A program made the position numbers and the translations under genes. A model generated the notes under the pieces. That model saw only the letters and a list, made by a program, of their open reading frames with translations. It made no database searches and was not told the origin of the DNA. Positions 18,633 to 25,488 of a DNA stretch of 64,000 nt are shown piece by piece; positions within the stretch are counted from its first letter, which is position 1; each line of letters begins with the position of its first letter. Source of the stretch: Gordonia namibiensis NBRC 108229 (GTDB taxonomy: Bacteria; Actinomycetota; Actinomycetes; Mycobacteriales; Mycobacteriaceae); contig NZ_BAHE01000006.1 in the NCBI RefSeq assembly GCF_000298235.1, positions 62,001-126,000 of the forward strand, written 5' to 3'.

Positions 18633-19709
18633 ATGCGTCGCTGGACATTGCTGGCCCTCCTGACCGCGGCCGCGACGCTGATCCTCGAACTCTTCGACGT
18701 CGACGCGGCAGCCCTGTTCGCCGGTCTCGTCGTCGCCGGCCTGCTCGCGATCGCCGGTCGTGCACCCCGGCAACGCAACTCCCACGACGACCCCGACGCC
18801 CCCATCGTGCCGCGCTGGGCGTTCGTCTCGTCCCAGGGCGTGCTCGGCGTCTTCATCGGGACGATGGCCGACCCGGAGACGATCAGCGGCCTGGGATCGT
18901 CGTGGTTCCCGGTGCTGGTGATCGGGATCGCGACCCTCGCGATCTCCGTCGTCTGCGGCGCCCTCCTCGGATTGCATCGTGACGTCGACCCGCTGACCGG
19001 TTCGCTGGCCCTCGTGGCCGGCGGCGCCTCCGGGCTGGTCGCCCTCACCCGTGAGTTCGGCGGGGACGAACGGATGGTCGCGGTCATCCAGTACCTGCGC
19101 GTCGCTCTCGTCACCGTCACGATCCCGCTCGTCGCCTCCCTCGTCTTCGGGGCCGGCGAGAGCGCGGTCGAGGTGGTCCCGGCGTCGTGGACCGACCAGG
19201 CGTGGGGCCTGTTACTGCTCGTCGTGTGCCTGGGTGTCGGCATCCCCGTGGGACGTTTGCTACGCCTCCCCGCCGCCGGGTTGCTCGGCCCCCTCGCGAT
19301 CTCGACGGCGGCCGAACTCACCGGTGTCGCCGGCGACGCCGCGGTGTCCCCGATCCTGCTCACCGTCGCCTATGCGCTGATCGGGTGGCAGGCCGGACTC
19401 GGGTTCACCATGGAGCGTCTGCGAGCGATCGGCCGCGTCCTGCCGCATGCGCTGGCCCTGATCCTGGCCATCGGCCTCGGGTGCGCGCTGCTCGGTGTCG
19501 CGCTGTCGGCCTGGACCGGCGAGTCGATGTTCGACTGCTACCTCGCGACCACCCCGGGCGGCATCTACGCCGTCCTCGCGGCGGCCACCGGCGCGGGCGG
19601 CAATGTGGCCTACGTCGTCGCGGCGCAGATCCTGCGGGTGCTCCTCATGCTGTTCGTGGCACCGTTCGCCGCGCGTGCCGCCTCCCGGCGCAGTGGCCGC
19701 GCGAGGTAA
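18633..19709 (+). CDS. AbrB-family membrane protein
   Basis: Polytopic membrane protein of 358 residues with about ten hydrophobic segments, resembling the AbrB (ammonia monooxygenase regulator-like) duplication family. Two similar halves are visible, each ending in a Gly/Ala-rich segment; the second contains TPGGIYAVLAAATGAGGNVAYV, typical of the family. Transport of an unknown substrate is the usual guess for these proteins. The ATG at 18633 is preferred over the GTG at 18624. The neighbours give no firm clue to its role. Confidence 0.82.
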   Translation: MRRWTLLALLTAAATLILELFDVDAAALFAGLVVAGLLAIAGRAPRQRNSHDDPDAPIVPRWAFVSSQGVLGVFIGTMADPETISGLGSSWFPVLVIGIATLAISVVCGALLGLHRDVDPLTGSLALVAGGASGLVALTREFGGDERMVAVIQYLRVALVTVTIPLVASLVFGAGESAVEVVPASWTDQAWGLLLLVVCLGVGIPVGRLLRLPAAGLLGPLAISTAAELTGVAGDAAVSPILLTVAYALIGWQAGLGFTMERLRAIGRVLPHALALILAIGLGCALLGVALSAWTGESMFDCYLATTPGGIYAVLAAATGAGGNVAYVVAAQILRVLLMLFVAPFAARAASRRSGRAR

Positions 19710-19757
19710 CTGACTCTCCGGTCACATGTGACCCGCGTCCCACGTAAAGTCGGAGAG

Positions 19758-21065
19758 ATGAGCGGGGAATCGAACACCGAGACAAACTCCAACGACAACC
19801 AGTCCGCAGCCGGGTCGCACGGCCGCGAGTTCGACGTCGTCGTCTACGGCGCCACCGGCTTCGTCGGCGAGATCACTGCGCGGTACCTCGCCGACCACGC
19901 CCCGATCGGCACCAAGGTGGCGCTCGCCGGCCGCAACGAGTCCAAGCTGACCCAGGTCCGCGAACGACTACCGCTCCGCGCCCGGGACTGGCCGCTGATC
20001 GTGGCCGACTCCAACTCGCCCGCTGCGCTCGACGCGATGGTCGCCCGCACCCAGGTCGTCTGCACGACGGTCGGCCCCTACCTCAAGTACGGCGAGGCGC
20101 TCGTCGTCGCCGCGGCCACCGCCGGGACCGACTACGTCGACCTCACCGGCGAGGTCCCCTTCGTCCGCTACTCCATCGACAAGGCACACGACACCGCGGT
20201 CGCCTCGGGCTCGCGCATCGTCCACTCCTGCGGCTTCGACTCCGTCCCCTCCGACATCACCACCTACGCGCTCTACAAGAAGGTCGCCGAGGACGGTGCC
20301 GGCGAGATGACCGACACCACGCTCGTGGTGAAGTCGATGCGCGGCGGCCTCTCCGGCGGCACCATCGACTCGATGCGGGTCATCGCCGACGAGGCCAAGA
20401 ACTCTCAGGCCCGGCGCCTGATGCTCAACCCGCAGGCCCTCTCGGGCGGCCCCGGTGAGGTCCCCCGGGTCAGCCTGTCCGACGAACCGAGCGACCTGTC
20501 GATCATCAACGCCAAGAAGGTCGACCCGTCGCTGAGCGGCACGCTCGCCCCGTTCTTCATGGCCGCACACAACACCCGGATCGTCCGGCGGTCGAATGCG
20601 CTGCTGGACAACGCCTACGGGTCGAATTTCCACTACGCGGAGACGATGAACGTGGGCGGGGTCCCGGCCTTGTCGACCCTCGCCGCCGGCGCGGTGGCCG
20701 TGGGCACCGGTGCGTTCATGGGCGCCATGAGCTTCGGCCCCACCCGCCGCCTCCTCGACCGCGTCCTTCCGAAACCGGGCGACGGCCCCAGCGAGAAGTC
20801 CCGCAACAGTGGGTATTTCGTGGTCGAGACGTTCACCCGGACGACCACCGGCCGACGCTATCGCTCACAGATGCGCGCGCAGGGCGACCCCGGATACAAG
20901 GCGACCGCGGTGATGCTTGCCGAGAGCGCCCTGGCACTCGCGCTCGACCGCGACCGTCTGCCGGCCCGCACGGGCGTCCTGACGACCGCCGCGGCCATGG
21001 GCGACGCCCTCATCGATCGCCTCCGCGACGCCGGATTCACCATCGACGCAACCGAACTCGGTTGA
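19758..21065 (+). CDS. Saccharopine-dehydrogenase-like enoyl reductase family protein
   Basis: NAD(P)-binding protein of 435 residues. An N-terminal Rossmann motif VVYGATGFVGEITARYLADHAP (about residues 23-44) is followed by LAGRNESKL and the saccharopine-dehydrogenase-like core with CGFDSVPSD. This matches the mycobacterial group that includes Rv2449c and the trans-acting enoyl reductase Rv2953. An internal hydrophobic stretch near 300-325 could associate with the membrane. The lipid substrate is unknown. The start at 19758 has GGAGA just upstream. Confidence 0.85.
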   Translation: MSGESNTETNSNDNQSAAGSHGREFDVVVYGATGFVGEITARYLADHAPIGTKVALAGRNESKLTQVRERLPLRARDWPLIVADSNSPAALDAMVARTQVVCTTVGPYLKYGEALVVAAATAGTDYVDLTGEVPFVRYSIDKAHDTAVASGSRIVHSCGFDSVPSDITTYALYKKVAEDGAGEMTDTTLVVKSMRGGLSGGTIDSMRVIADEAKNSQARRLMLNPQALSGGPGEVPRVSLSDEPSDLSIINAKKVDPSLSGTLAPFFMAAHNTRIVRRSNALLDNAYGSNFHYAETMNVGGVPALSTLAAGAVAVGTGAFMGAMSFGPTRRLLDRVLPKPGDGPSEKSRNSGYFVVETFTRTTTGRRYRSQMRAQGDPGYKATAVMLAESALALALDRDRLPARTGVLTTAAAMGDALIDRLRDAGFTIDATELG

Positions 21066-21096
21066 GCCGAGGCGGCGGACACCGCCCGGAAATTCG

Positions 21097-21123
21097 TTAG
21101 CACTCTCTGCCCGAGAGTGCTAG
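21097..21123 (+). promoter_or_regulatory. CIRCE element (HrcA operator) upstream of hsp20
   Basis: TTAGCACTC, nine bases, GAGTGCTAG: the canonical CIRCE inverted repeat with one substitution at the last position. It lies 99 bases upstream of the Hsp20 start codon and its right end overlaps the predicted -35 box, the expected place for repression by HrcA. Confidence 0.9.
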
Positions 21124-21149
21124 ACGAGTGCGGAATCCGGTGCTATCTT
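21121..21149 (+). promoter_or_regulatory. Predicted sigma-A-type promoter of hsp20
   Basis: -35 TAGACG at 21121-21126, a 17-base spacer, and -10 TATCTT at 21144-21149 preceded by TG (extended -10). The -35 overlaps the CIRCE arm by three bases. The match to consensus is partial, and no start site has been mapped. Confidence 0.55.
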
Positions 21150-21222
21150 CGGTGTCAGTACAGCGTTGAGCTGCTCGCCGGACGAGTGGCGGGCAGCCTT
21201 GTTAGACAGGAGGTGAACTGCT

Positions 21223-21669
21223 GTGCTGCGTTTCGATCCGTTTTCCGACATGGATGCCTGGGCCCGGGGCATGCTGACCGGTTCGGTTGCCGGAACCGCG
21301 CGTACTCCCAAGTTCATGCCCTTGGACCTCTACAAGGTCGACGACCACTACATGCTCGTCGCCGACCTACCGGGCGCCGACCCGGGCTCGATCGACGTGA
21401 GCGTCGACAACGGCGTTCTCACGTTGTCCGCCCAGCGATCTGCCCCGTCCGACGAGGGCGTCGAGTGGCTGGCCAGCGAACGGTTCTCCGGAACCTATCG
21501 ACGCCAGCTCACCCTCGGTGACTCCATCGACAGTGCCGGCATCTCCGCCCGCTACGACAACGGCGTGCTCACCGTGACCATCCCGGTGGCCGAGAAGGCC
21601 AAGCCGCGCCGTATCGAGGTGGAAAGCATCAAACACCAGCAGGCGATCGAGACCGGGACTGCCTCGTAG
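21223..21669 (+). CDS. Hsp20/alpha-crystallin small heat-shock protein
   Basis: ATP-independent holdase chaperone of 148 residues. The alpha-crystallin domain runs from about 28 to 125 (LYKVDDHYMLVADLPGADPGSI ... GVLTVTIPVAEKAKPR), and the N-terminus LRFDPFSDMDAW is typical of bacterial small Hsps. A strong AGGAGGTGA eight bases before the GTG at 21223 fixes the start. The upstream CIRCE element predicts HrcA repression and heat induction. The gene is monocistronic, ending at a strong hairpin shared with the convergent EAL gene. Confidence 0.93.
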   Translation: MLRFDPFSDMDAWARGMLTGSVAGTARTPKFMPLDLYKVDDHYMLVADLPGADPGSIDVSVDNGVLTLSAQRSAPSDEGVEWLASERFSGTYRRQLTLGDSIDSAGISARYDNGVLTVTIPVAEKAKPRRIEVESIKHQQAIETGTAS

Positions 21670-21708
21670 TCCGAGAAACCCTCTCCCCGAACATCATCGG
21701 GAACGACA

Positions 21709-21750
21709 CCGACGGGCCGGTGCGCCGGCGACGGCGCGCCGGCCCGTCGG
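21709..21750. terminator. Bidirectional hairpin terminator between hsp20 and EAL gene
   Basis: A 19-bp stem with one G-T wobble (21709-21727 with 21732-21750) and a 4-base loop, placed between two convergent genes. Confidence 0.8.
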
Positions 21751-21802
21751 CGTCCCGGGCCCTGAGTCGTCCTCGGCCTTACGGTGCCATCGCCTCGACG
21801 GA

Positions 21803-23026
21803 CTACTGTCCCGTCCAGGAGGCCAGCGGTTCGGGCCGGCCGAAGAAGAATCCCTGCGCATAGTCGAACCCGAACTCCGTGAGCACTTCCAGCACATCGT
21901 CGCTCTCGATTCCCTCGGCCACCATCCGCAGCCCGGTGGCCGCTGCCATCTCCGAGATCGCCCGCACCACAGCACGATCGGAATGACTGTGAACCAGCTG
22001 GGCGATCAGGGTGCGATCGACCTTCAGGACATCGACGGGCAGATCACGGACGTAACGAAGGGCCGAGAAACCGGCGCCGAGGTCGTCGACGCAGATCGTG
22101 CACCCGAGGTCGTGCAGGCCGTTGACGGTGCGGGCCGCCGACGTCTCGAGCCGGATCACCTGATCCTCGCGGACCTCGATCCACACCCGAGACGGCTCGA
22201 CGTGGTGGTCACGGATCAGACCGTCGATGTAGCGGACGAGGCCCTCGTCGGAGAGCTGCTGTCCCGAGAGGTTGAGCGAGACGAAGGCCTCCTCCCCCGC
22301 CATCTCGGAGATGTCGCCGGCCAGATCCCGGATGGCCTCCCCGATGGCATGCCGTCCGATCGGCGCGAGCAGTGAAATACCCTCGGCGACTGCGAGGAAT
22401 GCATCGGGAGCGAGAACCCCGGATTCGGTGTGCCACCGCAGCAGCGACTCGTAGCCGACCACCCGACGGTCCGCCATCGCGACGATCGGCTGGTAGAAGA
22501 CCGAGAAGTCGCGCTCCACCGAACGGGTGAGCCAGGCCGCGAGGTCGACCTCCGCGCTGATCTGCCGCACCATGCCGGGGTGCGCGAACTCGACGTGCAC
22601 CCGCCGGGTGAGGGCGACGCACAGAGCGGCGTCGGCGTGCCGTACCAGGTCGGTCTCGTCGGAGACGGCGCGGAGATCCGCACTCACGGCGACGCCCATG
22701 CAGACGTCGAGGAAGGCGCTGCGGTCACCGTCGCTGACCGTGTGCGCACCGAGCTTGCGCCGGGCCGCGTCGATGAGCGCATCGTGGCCGCCGTCGTCCG
22801 CGGAGAGGGAGATCAGCCACTGCAGGTCCGACCGGCGTTCGAACCGGGCACGCGGACTGATCGGCATCAGGACCTGCTCGACGAACAACTCGGCGATCGA
22901 TACGGCGGACCGGTGCCCGTAGGCGACGACTGCGCGATGATAGGGGTCGACCGACACCGCGATCACCGTTGCGTCGCGGTTCAACGCTCCATCATCTATC
23001 TCGTCCGATCCCCCCGGCCGCGGCAT
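21803..23026 (-). CDS. EAL-domain cyclic-di-GMP phosphodiesterase
   Basis: Protein of about 407 residues with a GGDEF-like N-terminal half and a C-terminal EAL domain. The N-terminal half has no GG[D/E]EF motif and should be inactive. The EAL half keeps the residues needed for hydrolysis: Glu in GYESLLRW (ESL replaces EAL), Asn in LNLSGQQL, Glu in VWIEVRED, the Asp pair in CVDDLGAGFS, Lys in LKVDRTL, Glu in AEGIES and Gln in YAQGFFFG. It probably cleaves c-di-GMP to pGpG. There are no membrane segments. ATG at 23026 chosen; a TTG at 23161 would add 45 poorly conserved residues. Divergent from a GGDEF gene. Confidence 0.85.
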   Translation of the reverse strand: MPRPGGSDEIDDGALNRDATVIAVSVDPYHRAVVAYGHRSAVSIAELFVEQVLMPISPRARFERRSDLQWLISLSADDGGHDALIDAARRKLGAHTVSDGDRSAFLDVCMGVAVSADLRAVSDETDLVRHADAALCVALTRRVHVEFAHPGMVRQISAEVDLAAWLTRSVERDFSVFYQPIVAMADRRVVGYESLLRWHTESGVLAPDAFLAVAEGISLLAPIGRHAIGEAIRDLAGDISEMAGEEAFVSLNLSGQQLSDEGLVRYIDGLIRDHHVEPSRVWIEVREDQVIRLETSAARTVNGLHDLGCTICVDDLGAGFSALRYVRDLPVDVLKVDRTLIAQLVHSHSDRAVVRAISEMAAATGLRMVAEGIESDDVLEVLTEFGFDYAQGFFFGRPEPLASWTGQ

Positions 23027-23286
23027 GATCGCCACGTCCCGCCGTGGGCGAGACTCTACTCGCAGACCGCTCGGTTCGAGCGACGACCCGCGCGCCGAAT
23101 CACGCTCGAAGAACCGCGGATTCGGTCGGAGGATTTCGTCCGCGTCGAATGGTGTCGACAATCACGCCGGCGAGCACGCGCGACAGCCCGGCCGTAGAAT
23201 TCCGGGTCTCGGCATCCGCCGGCGCTGTTCGCCGGCACTCCTCCCTTTTTTCGAGATCTCGGCAAACAATTAGAAAGGCTACAAAA

Positions 23287-23366
23287 CCACTGCTAAGGTG
23301 GCTGCAAGTCCTGGGTGCGACGCCACTCAGGATTCGTTCGTTCCGGTTACGATTTTGTATTCGTAA
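23287..23366 (+). promoter_or_regulatory. Possible structured leader upstream of GGDEF gene
   Basis: Three consecutive inverted repeats: CCAC/GTGG (23287-23301), a 9-bp stem with one wobble (23309-23317 with 23324-23332) and TTACGA/TCGTAA (23347-23352 with 23361-23366). They lie in the gene-free 23027-23430 interval, on the strand of the GGDEF gene. The region is AT-richer than its surroundings. I do not recognise a known riboswitch consensus; this could be leader structure or operators. Confidence 0.3.
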
Positions 23367-23430
23367 AACCCATGTTCGGAGTATCCGTGACCGCGTGCGC
23401 GGTCATAGCGACGGAAAGCGGTCCCGGCGT

Positions 23431-24609
23431 ATGGCCTTGATCAGGAATGTGATGCGACGCTACGACGCGCGCTCCATGGCAACGCTGATCAGCACCGGTG
23501 GCGTTCTGCCGCTGCCTCTCATCGCTCTACTCGCGCCCCACACCATCAAGCCGGGCAAGATCATCGTCCTGATGGCCATCTGGTCGTTCATCGCCCTGAT
23601 CTTCGCCTTCACCGCCCTGCGTCGCCGGTTGACCGACCCGGAGTTCGCTGCCCTCGGCGGATTCGGCATCGCGGGCATCGGCGGCACATCGTTGATCCTC
23701 GCCGATCCCCTCACCGCAGCTCTGGTGCTGGCCATCGTGGCCGTCATCCCGGCGATCGGCGCGATCTCCGCCTCGCCGCGGCTCATCCTCTCCCACCTGG
23801 CGGTCGCCAGCGCCTGCGCAGCGCTGGTCCTCGCGATCCTCGCGGACTCCGTGCCCACCTTCCTGATCAGTTTCGGCGCGATGTTCGGCATCATCGTCGT
23901 GCCGGTCTTCCTCGTGGTGGCTCTCCGGAAATCGATGGAGGCCGTTCTCGACCAGCAGACCCGCCTCTGCGGGATCGACCCGCTGACCGGCCTGCTCAAC
24001 CGTCGCGGTTTCCTCATCCGGGCATCCCAGTTGCTGTCGGCCGCGCGATCCTCGACCGGATGGATCGGCATCCTGCTGCTCGACGTCGACCACTTCAAGC
24101 GGATCAACGACGAGTACGGGCACCTTGCCGGCGACGGCGTGCTGCTCTCCGCCGCGGCAGCCATCCGCGAACAAGCACCGGTCGGTTCCGAGGTCTGTCG
24201 TTACGGCGGCGAGGAGTTCCTCCTCTTCCACGTCGTCCGTGACAAGGAAGAGCTCTGGCGCAGCGCCGAACGTCTGCGTGCCGCCGTCGCCGCGACCGCA
24301 CCGGTGACGATCAGTGTGGGAGGTGTCTGCGCACCGCTGGTGTCCTCGCGGGACGGCAGCGCCCACTCGACCGATGACGTCATCGGCAACCTACTCGGCC
24401 GCGCCGACGAGTGCGTCTACCGGGCCAAGGAGAGCGGCCGCGACACCACGGTCATCGACACGATCGACCCGATCGTGTGGAACGACGGCACGCTGAGCGC
24501 CCACGCCGCGGAGGACCCGCCGGCATCGCCTCCGTCGGCGAGCCTGTACGAGGTCTTCTACCAGCGTCCCCCGGACTTCGTCGAGATGGAGACGCGGGGT
24601 AGGAGCTGA
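23431..24609 (+). CDS. Membrane diguanylate cyclase (GGDEF)
   Basis: Diguanylate cyclase of 392 residues, making c-di-GMP from two GTP. Six hydrophobic segments fill residues about 16-170, and a GGDEF domain occupies about 185-350 with LLLDVDHFKRINDEYGHLAGD and the active-site motif YGGEEF. The usual RxxD inhibitory site before it reads VGSE, so product inhibition is probably lost. The ATG at 23431 is preferred because the long upstream frame has no conserved features and lower coding character. It is divergent from the EAL gene and overlaps the next, convergent gene by 52 bases. Confidence 0.87.
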   Translation: MALIRNVMRRYDARSMATLISTGGVLPLPLIALLAPHTIKPGKIIVLMAIWSFIALIFAFTALRRRLTDPEFAALGGFGIAGIGGTSLILADPLTAALVLAIVAVIPAIGAISASPRLILSHLAVASACAALVLAILADSVPTFLISFGAMFGIIVVPVFLVVALRKSMEAVLDQQTRLCGIDPLTGLLNRRGFLIRASQLLSAARSSTGWIGILLLDVDHFKRINDEYGHLAGDGVLLSAAAAIREQAPVGSEVCRYGGEEFLLFHVVRDKEELWRSAERLRAAVAATAPVTISVGGVCAPLVSSRDGSAHSTDDVIGNLLGRADECVYRAKESGRDTTVIDTIDPIVWNDGTLSAHAAEDPPASPPSASLYEVFYQRPPDFVEMETRGRS

Positions 24610-25316
24610 GCCGCGCCCGCGGCCTGCAGGATGTCGGCTTCCATTCGCATCCGTCGCCACGTCTCGAGAGTGGTGTGTTCGCGGATGCGGGCACGATCCC
24701 ACCACATGAGGCGCGTGCGGTACCGCTCGTCGGGGAACGGGGTCGGCGGCACGGATTCGTCGACGCGCCCGCCGCCCGACTGCCAGCGCCGCAGAACGTG
24801 ATCGGCCGCGGTCGCCATCATGTGGTCGGTCCCCGACATCTCCATGATCACCAGACCCAACCGCGAGAGCTGCCCGGCCACCGACCTCGCGATCGGGGAA
24901 CGCTCATCCACCCAGGCGGTCTTGACCTCGACGATCCCACCGGCGAGGCGCGACTCGATGGCGTTCACCAGCTGCACCTGACCGGGCTGGCCGGCCCACT
25001 CGACCAGCGCATGCGACTGGGCCGCCGCACCGAACCTCGGCTGGACACGTAGGCCACCCCGGACCTGGTCGGTGTCGTCGAGGACCGCGAAGAACAGCGC
25101 CGTTCCCGCACCCGAGACGACCTCGTCGTAGTCGAGAGCGGCCGCACAGCCGTGCCGTTCGTAAGCGGCGGCGGCCCCGTTCAGATACCGATCCCACAAT
25201 GCGCTCTCACGGCCGGGTGCGGCCGCGACGACCGTGTACTCCGACCCTGCTTCCTCGGCGGTGCCACGCAGAACCCCCGTTCGCACCACCTCACCGGCGG
25301 TTCTCATCGTTTTCAT
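24558..25316 (-). CDS. Conserved hypothetical protein, possible acyltransferase fold
   Basis: Protein of 252 residues that I cannot assign with confidence. The central part (about 75-180: VRGGLRVQPRF, then IVEVKTAWVDE and a helix-rich stretch) is loosely like GNAT or LuxI-type acyltransferases. The C-terminal part has PPTPFPDERYRTRLMWWD. There are no membrane segments or signal peptide. It lies between a diguanylate cyclase and the ThiF/nitroreductase fusion, divergent from the latter, and its 3' end overlaps the cyclase gene by 52 bases. ATG at 25316, with another at 25307. A role tied to the fusion protein or to c-di-GMP is a guess from position. Confidence 0.6.
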   Translation of the reverse strand: MKTMRTAGEVVRTGVLRGTAEEAGSEYTVVAAAPGRESALWDRYLNGAAAAYERHGCAAALDYDEVVSGAGTALFFAVLDDTDQVRGGLRVQPRFGAAAQSHALVEWAGQPGQVQLVNAIESRLAGGIVEVKTAWVDERSPIARSVAGQLSRLGLVIMEMSGTDHMMATAADHVLRRWQSGGGRVDESVPPTPFPDERYRTRLMWWDRARIREHTTLETWRRMRMEADILQAAGAAQLLPRVSISTKSGGRW

Positions 25317-25488
25317 CGCAGGATTGCGCCTTCCGAAATGGAGGAATTGGTTGCAAGATCTCCCCTGACCCCGCGTGTAATGTTGCCACAAGAGCGTTTT
25401 TATGCAGGCTCACGAGCGCCGTTTCCTCCCGGATTCGGCACCTGTCGACCCGGTTGGCGACGCTCGGTCGAGTAGGCCACGATGAGGT

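Noticed and set aside
23281-23430. A GEMM-type c-di-GMP riboswitch before the GGDEF gene
   Set aside because: The conserved GEMM core and tetraloop-receptor pattern are not visible; only generic hairpins are seen.
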